64,000 nt of DNA from a virus, in IMG/VR virus record IMGVR_UViG_3300031469_000005, positions 1 to 64,000 of that record; one strand, written 5' to 3'. Each line of letters starts with the position of its first letter. Within the stretch, counting starts at the first letter, position 1. The notes under the pieces are model-generated. The model was given only the letters and a program-made list of their open reading frames with translations, did not search any database and was not told where the DNA came from. The translations under genes were made by a program, and so were the position numbers. Shown here in pieces: positions 31,933 through 40,401 of this stretch.

Positions 31933-31955
31933 GATAATAGATATTCGACATAAGT

Positions 31956-32513
31956 ATGAAAGTACCTGAATTTATTGTATATTGCGGTCCGATGTTCAGC
32001 GGTAAGACGTCTAATCTTCTCTCGTACATTGATAAGTGCAAGTACCAGAAACGTAGTGTGATCGCGTTCAAGCCATCGCTTGACAATCGTTACAGTCAAT
32101 CATCGATCGTTTCTCATAACGGTTGGCAAACTGATGCAATCGTGATTTCAAGCATTGATGAGTTGTACGAGCACATCGTAAGGCTGGATGAAAAACCGAA
32201 CGTTGTTGCGTTCGACGAGGTTTTCATGCTTGAAGGTACAGCCGATGCATTGATATGGATGTTCAAAGAGGGAATAACCATCGTCGCTTCGAGTCTCGAC
32301 ATTGGTTACAATGGGAAGACGTTCAAGGAGGTCGAAAGGATACTACCTTGGGCGACAAAGATAGAAAAATGTCCCGCGGTTTGCACGGTTTGCGGTAATG
32401 ACGCTTTCTATACCCACAAAAAGGTTTTCAACGAAAACGAGATAGAAATTGGTGGAGTTGATCTTTATGAATCGAGATGTTTTGAACACCATCCATTTGT
32501 GAGAAATGCTTAA
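31956..32513 (+). CDS. tdk: Thymidine kinase (type II)
   Basis: 185 residues, the normal size. P-loop GPMFSGKT (11-18), Walker B-like VVAFDEVFML, lasso region with KCPAVCTVCGNDAFYTHKK (zinc Cys pairs) and GVDLYESRC. It phosphorylates thymidine, salvaging dTMP for phage DNA. Confidence 0.93.
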   Translation: MKVPEFIVYCGPMFSGKTSNLLSYIDKCKYQKRSVIAFKPSLDNRYSQSSIVSHNGWQTDAIVISSIDELYEHIVRLDEKPNVVAFDEVFMLEGTADALIWMFKEGITIVASSLDIGYNGKTFKEVERILPWATKIEKCPAVCTVCGNDAFYTHKKVFNENEIEIGGVDLYESRCFEHHPFVRNA

Positions 32514-32742
32514 GATTTTTGACAGCGCGAAATTCTTTACACGGTTGAACGGTCATAACATGACACCCCGTGAAAGGACGAGGAATCTTAAGGGAAAATT
32601 GTTATTGGTATTGGGAAGAACAAAGCATCGTCAAACATTGCACTGGCCGATCGTTTATGTTCTTTGTGAGGGAAACATGTACACAAAAACGTATTCAACG
32701 ATTGAAATGTTGAATAATGACTGGAAATTCGATGATCGGTAG
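32506..32742 (+). CDS. Small protein of unknown function
   Basis: 78 residues; basic lead, then LKGKLLLVLGRTKHRQTLHW and PIVYVLCEGNMYTKTY, strand-rich and reminiscent of the small barrel proteins. Overlaps both neighbours. Confidence 0.65.
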   Translation: MLKIFDSAKFFTRLNGHNMTPRERTRNLKGKLLLVLGRTKHRQTLHWPIVYVLCEGNMYTKTYSTIEMLNNDWKFDDR

Positions 32743-33058
32743 ATTGATCGGGATTGGTACCGAGGGTGAATGTTGTGAAAAGTGGAAGGCACTCAGCCAC
32801 ATGTTCAACGAGGGATCCGATTGTTCGACAAGAATGAGGTCGATTCAAATTAACAATCAATTCTTGATGGTCCTTTCAATGACGAAACAAAATGCTCATG
32901 TAGATCTGTGGAAAATCATTTACATGAAACAGAATGGTAAAACACTGTTTCAGTTCTATGAGCCCCGCTGGATGAAACAATTTAAAGATTTCGTAGATCA
33001 ACACACGATTGCTCGAGCATTGAACGAACCATCGTTAGTGTTGTACGTTAACACATGA
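32732..33058 (+). CDS. Protein of unknown function
   Basis: 108 residues from ATG 32732 (an in-frame ATG at 32717 lies deeper in the previous gene). IGIGTEGECCEKWKALSHMF and FLMVLSMTKQNAHVDLWKII. The junction ATGATCGGTAG recurs from 7426. Stop overlaps the next ATG. Confidence 0.65.
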   Translation: MIGRLIGIGTEGECCEKWKALSHMFNEGSDCSTRMRSIQINNQFLMVLSMTKQNAHVDLWKIIYMKQNGKTLFQFYEPRWMKQFKDFVDQHTIARALNEPSLVLYVNT

Positions 33059-33147
33059 AGAATTTTTTGACGGGTGCTGTCACTTTTTTGATTTGTACGC
33101 TGGCAGCGTTTTCTCTCTATTATTGTTCGGTCGTCGGAATCAAATGA
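33055..33147 (+). CDS. 30-residue membrane peptide
   Basis: MKNFLTGAVTFLICTLAAFS followed by a short tail: one membrane helix. ATGA overlap with the previous gene and 2 nt before the next ATG. Micro-protein of unknown role. Confidence 0.5.
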   Translation: MKNFLTGAVTFLICTLAAFSLYYCSVVGIK

Positions 33148-33148
33148 A

Positions 33149-33757
33149 ATGATTGATGCACGAATACCCTGGCCACGTCTTTGGATGAACATCGCTCACC
33201 AGATCGCGAATGCAAGATCGCTCGACCCACGACTAAAGGTGGGGTGTATTATCGTTCCCGAAGATAACACACGAATTCTGGCTATGGGTTACAATGGTAA
33301 GGCAAAAGGAGAAAGTAATGAACCAGACAGTTTAGAACCTGGACAATCGGGAATGGTTCACGCTGAGCAGAATTCATTGATAAAACTTGATTTTAATGAT
33401 CATAAAAGAAAAATCATGTATGTTACAACGGAACCTTGTTTAATATGTTCACGCATGATTATTAATGCTGGTATTACCACAGTAGTTTATGATAAATCAT
33501 ATCGTGATCATTCTGGTTTATTTTTGTTAAAAAAATCTGGAATTAATGTGTTTCAGATTAATGAAATGAATTCGATTCAACCAAAATTTAATGCGTTTTC
33601 TTCTGATATCGGAAATAAATGTTGTGAATATGTAGATCATGATCGCAAAGAGAAAAAATTGCAAACGAATTTCTTTAGAAGAAATCGAATACACAAATTT
33701 TTTACAACCACAATCAAGCAAATTATTACGACAATTTCATTTCAATCAAAAACTTGA
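33149..33757 (+). CDS. dCMP deaminase
   Basis: 202 residues. HAEQNSLIKL with His71/Glu73 and TEPCLICSRMIINAGI with Cys97/Cys100 form the zinc site; MGYNGKAKGE is the substrate loop. It makes dUMP from dCMP for thymidylate synthesis. From about 33370 the codon use turns strongly AT-rich, and after VFQINEMN (near residue 140) the frame runs on with unrelated basic sequence overlapping the next gene. The natural C-terminus is therefore unclear and may have been replaced when the adjacent endonuclease gene arrived. Confidence 0.88.
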   Translation: MIDARIPWPRLWMNIAHQIANARSLDPRLKVGCIIVPEDNTRILAMGYNGKAKGESNEPDSLEPGQSGMVHAEQNSLIKLDFNDHKRKIMYVTTEPCLICSRMIINAGITTVVYDKSYRDHSGLFLLKKSGINVFQINEMNSIQPKFNAFSSDIGNKCCEYVDHDRKEKKLQTNFFRRNRIHKFFTTTIKQIITTISFQSKT

Positions 33758-34733
33758 TCATATACCTTCGTGCATTATTACAGGTTTACCTGCACATTTT
33801 TGTTCTCATAAAAATAAATACGAAGTTGTTTGTAGTGAACTTTTTACTGAATTTGTTAAACATGACCCCCATATAAACGTTGATCCGTTAAAATGGTTAA
33901 ATTTGTTCATATCGGGTGCGACCGTCTATGAACTTCGTATTTTAAAAAAACAACGTTTTTTTCATCGATTTCGTAATTTTTTTCAGAATTGTCATACGAA
34001 ATCTGAATTCATTGCTAGATTAGTTGAAAAAGAGTATTTATTACATGCGGCGGAAGCTCTTGTGGGGGATTTCGATTCAAAAATTTGGACAACGATTTTA
34101 TCGTTTGTAGAACGATTTAATACGTCAACAAGACACGTTAAAAATAATTCGATTCAATGGTTTGTTTTACGAGGTTATTCCGAAATTGAAGCTAAGCAAA
34201 AATTAGCTGTTTTCTGTAATGTTTGGTCAAGAATTGTAAAACCAAAAATTGAAAATGATAAACAAGAAATGGAACGCTGGATTGAAAGTAGAATGCATGG
34301 AATGCGTGCACAAAATCATTCTTCAAAAATTGAAAATCTTTTAGTGGAAGAACTTTCAAAGAAATTTTTAGTCAAAAAACAACTAATGATTAAATTTACA
34401 GAAAAACCTTCAAAATTTGATGAAATCAAAAATAAAGGTCGATTTGTTGTCGATATGCTGGTAAATGATACTCATTTAATTGAGTACTATGGCAGTTATT
34501 GGCATTTTGATATTTTTAGACGAAAATCGAATGCTACGCTTGAAGAATATTCTGCTCAAATTAAAAGGTTAAAATTTTTACATGAAATTTCACAATACAA
34601 CATTATCGTATTGTGGGAACATGATTTTCAAAATATTGAAACTACGTTAAAAACTATCGAAAATTTCATTTCGAATGGGAAAGAATTTAATTCCATTCAA
34701 CAAATTGATCATAAAATTTATAACGAACTCTAG
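33639..34733 (+). CDS. Homing endonuclease-like protein, Vsr-like core
   Basis: 364 residues. The last third carries a nuclease-like core: SSKIENLLVEELSKKF, RFVVDMLVNDTHLIEYYGSY with WHF, then RLKFLHEISQYNIIVLWE with HDF, as in Vsr-like endonucleases (D...E...H patterns). Earlier parts include CSHKNKYEVVCSELF. Very AT-rich, begins inside the 3' end of the dCMP deaminase gene. Likely a mobile gene that spread by cutting the deaminase locus. Start could be later than ATG 33639. Confidence 0.72.
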   Translation: MIAKRKNCKRISLEEIEYTNFLQPQSSKLLRQFHFNQKLDHIPSCIITGLPAHFCSHKNKYEVVCSELFTEFVKHDPHINVDPLKWLNLFISGATVYELRILKKQRFFHRFRNFFQNCHTKSEFIARLVEKEYLLHAAEALVGDFDSKIWTTILSFVERFNTSTRHVKNNSIQWFVLRGYSEIEAKQKLAVFCNVWSRIVKPKIENDKQEMERWIESRMHGMRAQNHSSKIENLLVEELSKKFLVKKQLMIKFTEKPSKFDEIKNKGRFVVDMLVNDTHLIEYYGSYWHFDIFRRKSNATLEEYSAQIKRLKFLHEISQYNIIVLWEHDFQNIETTLKTIENFISNGKEFNSIQQIDHKIYNEL

Positions 34734-34741
34734 TTACTATT

Positions 34742-35020
34742 ATGAAAGTTCTCACCGAATCAGACGTTCTTCGTATCATGCGAGAAGAATGGGAAGCGAA
34801 GGTAGCATCCTTGACTGAAGACCTGAAACTTGCTGCTCGTGTCAAAGGAGAATCTCAGCCCGTTCTCGCTCCCGAAACAAAAATAGTTCATATCAAAAGT
34901 GGAATTCGATATACGGTAAATGCGGTGAATTTTGGTGAACGATATGTTGAACTAAGAACTCCCGAGGGTGAATTATTTACCATCCGGGGCGATGATTTAG
35001 AAGAATATAATGTGGCGTGA
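34742..35020 (+). CDS. Small protein with LxRIMREEW N-terminal helix
   Basis: 92 residues. MKVLTESDVLRIMREEWEAK resembles the helix on other likely virion proteins; the second half (SGIRYTVNAVNFGERYVELR) is a beta-barrel-like segment. Function unknown. First gene of the long operon to 45.4 kb. Confidence 0.75.
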   Translation: MKVLTESDVLRIMREEWEAKVASLTEDLKLAARVKGESQPVLAPETKIVHIKSGIRYTVNAVNFGERYVELRTPEGELFTIRGDDLEEYNVA

Positions 35021-35052
35021 ATCAATGACACGCGAAACATACTTAGGACATA

Positions 35053-35760
35053 ATGGAAAAGTTTAAGGATCTTCTAAATGACATCGATCTTAAAAAGATC
35101 GTTCGTGAATCGATCAATGGAACAAAGCAACCTCTGAAGGAAGCATACGTTTCCAAGCAAAAGACGTTCAATCAGGTCTCTGAGTTCGTCTCGCAAAAGA
35201 CGAAGGATGCTCACACGAAGCTCTACGCTGGTTACGTTGATTCCAGCAACAAGACATCTGCTGAACTCGACACTGTGAATCGTTCACCTGATGAGGTCAA
35301 TTCATCACACAGCAAGTACCGCTCGCTGAAGCTCGATGAGACGTACAACCTGAACGCGAAGTGGTTGCATGAGCTTTACTTCGCCAACTGCTACGACCCG
35401 CATTCAGAAATTTTCATGGATACACTTTCGTACATGAAGATCCAGCGTGACTTTGGCGACTTCGATTCCTGGCAAAAGGACATGATCGCTTGCGGTCTTG
35501 CGGCCGGTAACGGTTGGGCGGTTCTCGCTTACAACATGCACTTGCAGCGTTACGTTAACACGATCGTTAGCAATCACTCAGGCGACGTCATGATGGGATT
35601 GTTCCCCGTTCTCGTCATTGACATGAATGAACATGCTTATTCACGTGATTACCTCGATGACAAAAAAAGTTATCTCGTCGCGATGATGCGTGAGATCAAT
35701 TGGAACGTTGTTGAGGAACGTTTCACCAAGGCAGAAAAGATTGCTCAGGTACTGAAGTGA
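35053..35760 (+). CDS. Iron/manganese superoxide dismutase homologue
   Basis: 235 residues. After a 45-residue lead with the shared helix (LNDIDLKKIVRESING) the SOD fold can be followed: His54 in KDAHTKLYAGYVD, His106 in AKWLHELYFANCY, then FGDFDSWQKDM, and Asp190/His194 in LVIDMNEHAYSRDYL, i.e. all four metal ligands, with DxNEHAY in place of the usual DxWEHAY. It could detoxify superoxide or be a structural protein built on the SOD fold. The gene lies in an operon of virion-like proteins; a role in or on the particle is inference. Confidence 0.75.
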   Translation: MEKFKDLLNDIDLKKIVRESINGTKQPLKEAYVSKQKTFNQVSEFVSQKTKDAHTKLYAGYVDSSNKTSAELDTVNRSPDEVNSSHSKYRSLKLDETYNLNAKWLHELYFANCYDPHSEIFMDTLSYMKIQRDFGDFDSWQKDMIACGLAAGNGWAVLAYNMHLQRYVNTIVSNHSGDVMMGLFPVLVIDMNEHAYSRDYLDDKKSYLVAMMREINWNVVEERFTKAEKIAQVLK

Positions 35761-36341
35761 AGATCAAGCTTTCAGAGTTACGACGTGTCATCGCGAACGA
35801 CTTTCGTTCGGGGGGTAATGTTTCCCCTTCCTCGGTGATGCGAAAGCTTCGTGAAACAACGTCGAATCCGGATCACGTTGAGAACGGCACGTCGCTTGAT
35901 GCTCAGGTCGATCGTTACTTCACTGAGTACGAGAACGGCGCAAAAGCGGCGAAGACCGAAGGAAACGATTTCTTTCGTACGTTTCGCAAGCTCATGGAGG
36001 CCGAAGGAGACGAGGAAGAAATGGGAGACGATGAGCCAACCGAAGAAGCTCCCGCTGAACCAACTCAGCCTACGAAGATGACGGTCGAAGACATCGATGT
36101 CGGTGCATTCGTGAACGATGTCGCCCGTTTGATCGAGAACTACGATAATCTTTTAGAGGTTCGCAGCACGATAATCAAACGTTCCATCAATTTCATTTCG
36201 AAGAGCTACGATTCAGATGTCGTCAAGGCCTTGAAAGACGCGTTCAAGAATGAACATTCGATGGTCGCAGACAAGACTGAAAGCGAACACGAAACGGATG
36301 ATTTTGTTGCTCCTCGGGCAGCCGAGGCGGGGCCTCTCTAA
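35757..36341 (+). CDS. Acidic protein with shared N-terminal helix
   Basis: 194 residues. MKIKLSELRRVIANDFRSGG start, a long acidic Pro/Glu stretch (EEMGDDEPTEEAPAEPTQPT) and a helical C-terminal domain (VNDVARLIENYDNLLEVRST). GTG start in GTGA overlap with the SOD gene. Likely virion or scaffolding-type; no family recognised. Confidence 0.75.
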   Translation: MKIKLSELRRVIANDFRSGGNVSPSSVMRKLRETTSNPDHVENGTSLDAQVDRYFTEYENGAKAAKTEGNDFFRTFRKLMEAEGDEEEMGDDEPTEEAPAEPTQPTKMTVEDIDVGAFVNDVARLIENYDNLLEVRSTIIKRSINFISKSYDSDVVKALKDAFKNEHSMVADKTESEHETDDFVAPRAAEAGPL

Positions 36342-36683
36342 ATGAAAATTCGTTCTGATTTCATGGAGGATCGCAAAAGCATCCATGTTGGATTGCGAAA
36401 GGAAGTGTACCTCGAATTCAGGAAGAAGATGTTCGACATGAACATCACTATTCAGGCAGCGCTCGAAGAGTTCTGCAAGCTCGTTGTCGCTGACTACGCT
36501 CCTGCGACTCGGATGCTGGAAAAGATTTCACTCGCTATAGTGAAAGGCGAGATCGAGAAGTACTACTCGAAATCAAAGAAAAACGATAAGATCGATGCAC
36601 TCGATCATGATGCGTTGTACAATCTCATTAACCAGAAGTTAAAGGAAACCGATGATGAAATCTCTGATGCAGAAATTGACTGA
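36342..36683 (+). CDS. Ribbon-helix-helix-like protein
   Basis: 113 residues. Residues 11-47 (KSIHVGLRKEVYLEFRKKMF then NITIQAALEEFCKLV) fit a ribbon-helix-helix DNA-binding domain with a strand and two helices; a charged C-terminal helix follows. Probably a small regulator. ATG directly follows the preceding stop. Confidence 0.65.
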   Translation: MKIRSDFMEDRKSIHVGLRKEVYLEFRKKMFDMNITIQAALEEFCKLVVADYAPATRMLEKISLAIVKGEIEKYYSKSKKNDKIDALDHDALYNLINQKLKETDDEISDAEID

Positions 36684-36933
36684 AGGTTACATTTCTCAAT
36701 CCCCCGCCTTTGTTTCCTTGAAACAACAAGTTGATGAGAACGAGAAAGTCATTGAGAGGCAAAACAGTGTCATTGCAAGCTTGCTTGAATCTCTTGAAGG
36801 GCTGAATTTAATCGTTCAAAAGCACGATGAGATCATTTTTGATCTTTTGGAAGCTTTCGCGCCGAGCAATTCTTTTGACCTGAATGGGTTGGGAATGCCC
36901 GAGACCAAAGTAGATAAGTCGAAGTTGAACTAA
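36652..36933 (+). CDS. Coiled-coil protein
   Basis: 93 residues. MQKLTEGYISQSPAF start (compare LSDLHEGYIRQ at 40030), then a coiled coil (LKQQVDENEKVIERQNSVIA) and a Gly/Pro tail. Overlaps the previous gene by 32 nt, shares TAATG with the next. Function unknown. Confidence 0.7.
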   Translation: MMKSLMQKLTEGYISQSPAFVSLKQQVDENEKVIERQNSVIASLLESLEGLNLIVQKHDEIIFDLLEAFAPSNSFDLNGLGMPETKVDKSKLN

Positions 36934-37334
36934 TGAACATTTTTCTAAAAAAAGCAGTTGCATTCTTCAAGAAGCATTGGGCAATAATTCTCGTCGTTGT
37001 TGGGGGAATAGTCGCTTTCATTGCGACGAAAGGTAAGAAAATTCCGAACTTCGCTGATGATTTCATGAAGGTTCGAAAGATTCATGAAGACGAGCTTGCA
37101 AAGATCGAAACCGTTCGTAAGGAAGAAATCGTTCAAAAGCAAGCGGTCAAGGATGCACGTGATGCTTCGTTGAAGACGATTGAGGTTGAGACGTCAGACG
37201 CGAAGAAAGCGTTCGAAGCAAAGAAAATCGAAGAAACGAACGCGCTTTTGGATGCAACAAAGAACGACGCTGAAAAACTCGCGGATGAACTTAGCAAGAC
37301 GACAAAATTCAAAGTAATTCCTCCAAAGGATTGA
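36933..37334 (+). CDS. Membrane-anchored coiled-coil protein, possible inner-membrane spanin
   Basis: 133 residues: an N-terminal membrane anchor (HWAIILVVVGGIVAFIATKG) followed by a long Lys/Glu/Ala coiled coil, the layout of i-spanins. The neighbouring exported protein (37978) and holin-like protein (38506) support a lysis region. Spanin role is inference; no o-spanin lipoprotein is adjacent. Confidence 0.6.
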   Translation: MNIFLKKAVAFFKKHWAIILVVVGGIVAFIATKGKKIPNFADDFMKVRKIHEDELAKIETVRKEEIVQKQAVKDARDASLKTIEVETSDAKKAFEAKKIEETNALLDATKNDAEKLADELSKTTKFKVIPPKD

Positions 37335-37336
37335 TC

Positions 37337-37978
37337 GTGGCAAAATCGATAATCGATGAAAAGGTTTTAACCGAAGAAGGCTCAGACATCAAAATCACAG
37401 CGTGTACCGTTGATGATACGACTAGAAAGTCCTTGAATGTCGGAGACGTAAAAATTCCTCCGATTTACAATGAAATTGAAAATTACTTGTCCGGCGGTCT
37501 CAAGTCGAAGACTACGACAACGTATAAAAGTACAACGTTCGATTTTGGTATTTCAAGTGCCGCACATCCTCTTTACTTGTTTGATTTTCGTCAAGAAGGT
37601 AAAACGGTTTGCAGGTCACGATTCGATGTTGCAAAACGAATGTTCATTGATACCATCCCCGACGTAATTCCTAGAAATGAATTAAATGAATACGCGTTCA
37701 AGGCTTGCAACGAGTACATGAACCTTTCAAGCTCACTGAAAACTCTGAAAAATTTGCTTCCTAAGAAAAACTTGACACCAGTTCAAAAGGTTTTGAATTT
37801 TTTTGACAGTACCTTCGGAAGATGCTTATTGTTCGCTTGGTTCGTGTTATGCGGCATATACACAGGATGCGTTCTTGGAGCGATGCCCGAATGCGTTCCA
37901 GGTCGCAGACCGATTCCACAATTAGTTTGTGATAAGGGTGGCCATTGGGTCGTTACGGAAAAAAGTTGGAACGAATGA
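37337..37978 (+). CDS. Membrane protein in lysis-like cluster
   Basis: 213 residues from GTG 37337 (TTG 37331 is also possible). Soluble N-terminal domain with two Cys, then a membrane segment (FGRCLLFAWFVLCGIYTGCV) and a Cys/Pro-rich tail. No family recognised. Stop overlaps the next ATG. Confidence 0.7.
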   Translation: MAKSIIDEKVLTEEGSDIKITACTVDDTTRKSLNVGDVKIPPIYNEIENYLSGGLKSKTTTTYKSTTFDFGISSAAHPLYLFDFRQEGKTVCRSRFDVAKRMFIDTIPDVIPRNELNEYAFKACNEYMNLSSSLKTLKNLLPKKNLTPVQKVLNFFDSTFGRCLLFAWFVLCGIYTGCVLGAMPECVPGRRPIPQLVCDKGGHWVVTEKSWNE

Positions 37979-38475
37979 TGAAACGATTCTTAAGTTGCGT
38001 TATGTTGGGATCCCTGCTGGCGACGAACATCGTTCATGCTCAGGACGTTGTTCTTCCGCCCGTACCAGTGATGGAATTGAATGAACCGAACGTTGGTGAA
38101 GCTATCTCGCCTCTAAAACTCGGACAAAAGGCTCCGTTCACCGGCATCCTGTTCTCACCCGCCGCGGCGGCGAAAATCAACACCGAACTCAAGAACGTCC
38201 CCGAACAGATCAACATTGAGATCGACCGTGTCAACAAGATCTGTAACGCGGAATGTCAATTCAAGTTGAACAATGTCACGATTGAACGACGTACGGATCA
38301 ACAAATTGCTTCGGCTCGTCTTTCATCCGCAGTGTCTGAAAATGAGTTGCTCGTCAACCGCATCAAGAAGCTCGAGAATTCGCAATCAAATGTTTTGTGG
38401 TGGACAATTGGTGGGTTCGCTGGTGGGGCTCTCGTGACCGTTCTCGTGGTCGTGAGCACGTCTTTAGGCTACTAA
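37978..38475 (+). CDS. Exported protein with C-terminal membrane anchor
   Basis: 165 residues. Signal peptide MKRFLSCVMLGSLLATNIVH cut after HA, then a conserved-looking phrase QKAPFTGILFSPAAAAKI seen in envelope proteins of many phages, a coiled coil (SAVSENELLVNRIKKLENS) and a C-terminal membrane helix (WWTIGGFAGGALVTVLVVVS). The double anchor with coiled coil is spanin-like (unimolecular). ATG at 37975 is equally possible. Confidence 0.7.
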   Translation: MKRFLSCVMLGSLLATNIVHAQDVVLPPVPVMELNEPNVGEAISPLKLGQKAPFTGILFSPAAAAKINTELKNVPEQINIEIDRVNKICNAECQFKLNNVTIERRTDQQIASARLSSAVSENELLVNRIKKLENSQSNVLWWTIGGFAGGALVTVLVVVSTSLGY

Positions 38476-38505
38476 ATAAGTCTCGAGCTGAAGATACTTA
38501 AGTTC

Positions 38506-38838
38506 ATGAGCGATCCTGAAAAACAAGTAGTTGAAGTTCAGCAACCCCCAAACGTAACGATCACGAAGACTGAAACTGACGACGGTACCACGAAGACCGA
38601 GGTCGAGATCACGCCACAACTTAAGGACAAATGGTGGTTGGTTGGGGACAATAAAGGTAATGGATCGGTGAGCACCACCCTCCTCGTCGTTGCTTTCGTT
38701 GTCACGACAATTTCGTACGTCCTGAACATGTTCAATATTCCTTGGCTTCGACCGTTCGATGTTGCTGCGGTCGGTGTGTATACCGTTCCGATCATCAGTC
38801 TTTATTTTGGAAGAACTTGGACAAAATCTAAAGAATAG
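38506..38838 (+). CDS. Holin-like membrane protein
   Basis: 110 residues: soluble Thr/Lys/Glu N-terminus, two membrane segments (STTLLVVAFVVTTISYVLNM and VAAVGVYTVPIISLYFGRTW) and a charged end. The size and Y-F-G-R-x-W ending resemble small holins of T4-like and jumbo phages. Likely opens the inner membrane at lysis. Function by topology only. Confidence 0.65.
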   Translation: MSDPEKQVVEVQQPPNVTITKTETDDGTTKTEVEITPQLKDKWWLVGDNKGNGSVSTTLLVVAFVVTTISYVLNMFNIPWLRPFDVAAVGVYTVPIISLYFGRTWTKSKE

Positions 38839-38965
38839 TAGATTTTCGTTTTTCAGTTGCAAGTTTTTTTCATCAAGCGTGAGATCAATGTACACATAAT
38901 ACATGTTCAAACGTAAAAAATTAACCTTCAAGGTAAACCGAGTGCAAAGTAGATAGTTACTCTTT

Positions 38966-39283
38966 GTGAACAAGTCGATCAAAGAGAGCGAGCTTCGTGT
39001 CATGATCAAAGAACTTTTCGGTGGAAGTGAAAATCCATCGCAAACTCTCTTGAACATGCCTCCTCCGAACGTTCCTAACTACGGAAATCCTGAAGATGAT
39101 GTTGTTAACGTTAATGCGATTGTCGATCATGACACTGCGGATGATTGTGACATTGTACGGGCCGAGCGTCGAAAGGACGAAGAAGAGTACGACGACGCGT
39201 TGTTCATAGACGTTGGAACACATACTTTTCAGGAACGCGTTGAATTGACGATTCGTGAAGAGATTCGAAGGTTGATCAAGTAA
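38966..39283 (+). CDS. Acidic protein with shared N-terminal helix
   Basis: 105 residues; MNKSIKESELRVMIKELFGG then an acidic, Asp/Asn-rich body and a second helix VELTIREEIRRLIK at the end that repeats the first motif. GTG start. Between 38839 and 38965 there is no gene; ATGTACACATAATACATGTT there has -10-like character. The stop abuts the nitrilase start. Confidence 0.65.
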   Translation: MNKSIKESELRVMIKELFGGSENPSQTLLNMPPPNVPNYGNPEDDVVNVNAIVDHDTADDCDIVRAERRKDEEEYDDALFIDVGTHTFQERVELTIREEIRRLIK

Positions 39284-40033
39284 ATGCAAACTATCGTCTC
39301 AGCAATTCAATTCGCTCCCAAGCTTTTGGACGTTCGTTCCAACATCGTTCAAGCTCAAATGCTCGTGCATGAAGCTGCGATCAAGGGAGCCCGAGTCATC
39401 GTTCTACCCGAGTTGTGCCTGAGCGGGTTCGTCATTCGTGAAGCTCGAGAAGCGTTCGATTGTTGTCAACAAAAGGACGGTTACCAGACCGAAGCATTCG
39501 CTCCGTTCGCTCAGATGTACAATTGCCACATCGTTCTTGGTTACATCGAACTTTACGAGGGGAAACTTTACAATAGCGCGGTGACGATTGGACCCAGCGG
39601 TATCACTGCGAACGCTCAAAAACGAAACCTCCACGGCAACGATGCGTTGTGGGCGACCCCCAGTGAACGTATGTCGGAGATCACCGTTACCGATCACGGT
39701 CGTCTTGGAGCACTGATTTGCAAGGACATTGCGAACAACTTTCGTGAATCATACAAGTTCTTCAGACCAGAACATAAATTCTACCATAAAGGCTCGGTTG
39801 ACACGATCTGTCTTCCTACGAATTGGGGAAACGGATTTTCGTATCCCGATTCGAGTTGGGTTGATTTGTCGGAAAGCATGAACTGCAACGTTATCGTTGC
39901 AAATCGTGTAGGTCGTGAGCGTGACATGAAATTCAAGGGTGGTTCTGCAGTCATTGATCGCAATCAGAAGATCTATACGAATGGAAGTAATTTTGTCACT
40001 TCGGCCGTTGTAGGTGGTATGATTTGTCTATGA
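39284..40033 (+). CDS. Nitrilase-superfamily amidohydrolase
   Basis: 249 residues. The catalytic triad is present: Glu43 in VLPELCLSG, Lys113 in AQKRNLHG and Cys146 in LGALICKD. Size and order fit carbon-nitrogen hydrolases of the amidase branch such as N-carbamoylputrescine amidase or Nit1 types. It cleaves a C-N bond in an unknown small molecule; a link with polyamine or NAD metabolism is possible. ATG overlaps the preceding stop region, and the next gene overlaps its end by 4 nt. Uncommon in phages. Confidence 0.85.
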   Translation: MQTIVSAIQFAPKLLDVRSNIVQAQMLVHEAAIKGARVIVLPELCLSGFVIREAREAFDCCQQKDGYQTEAFAPFAQMYNCHIVLGYIELYEGKLYNSAVTIGPSGITANAQKRNLHGNDALWATPSERMSEITVTDHGRLGALICKDIANNFRESYKFFRPEHKFYHKGSVDTICLPTNWGNGFSYPDSSWVDLSESMNCNVIVANRVGRERDMKFKGGSAVIDRNQKIYTNGSNFVTSAVVGGMICL

Positions 40034-40401
40034 AACTTTCAGACCTTCATGAGGGATACATACGTCAAGCGGAGCGGCCTCTATTCGGGGGTCATCGCAT
40101 GCCCATCACTGCGATCACAAGCGATTCAAAACCGATCATTGCGATCGAAAAATGGCGCATTCGTGATGAAGGTCTTGAAAAGAAGTACGCATTCATGAAC
40201 GATGTTCTCAGGAACAAGTTTCTGAACTTTGTTTTCGAATTCGAAGCGGAGGCGGGACACCACGCTCAAATGACGATAGATCATCTTCAAGTGTTCCTGA
40301 GACTACAAACGAAGGACGTCGGAAAGATCACCGAGCTTGATAAAGAATTTGCACGCTTTTGCGATGCAACCTTCAAAGACGTAATGTACAATGAGTTGTA
40401 A
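40030..40401 (+). CDS. Pterin-4a-carbinolamine dehydratase-like protein
   Basis: 123 residues. MKLSDLHEGYIRQAERPLFG leads into KWRIRDEGLEKKYAFMNDVL and AEAGHHAQMTIDHLQVFLRL, where HH matches the catalytic pair of pterin dehydratases, then TKDVGKITELDKEFARF. The usual second-shell THxxGLTxxD appears as TKDVGKITELD, so one active-site His is replaced by Lys. It may have the PCD fold with altered chemistry. Overlaps the nitrilase stop. Confidence 0.65.
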   Translation: MKLSDLHEGYIRQAERPLFGGHRMPITAITSDSKPIIAIEKWRIRDEGLEKKYAFMNDVLRNKFLNFVFEFEAEAGHHAQMTIDHLQVFLRLQTKDVGKITELDKEFARFCDATFKDVMYNEL

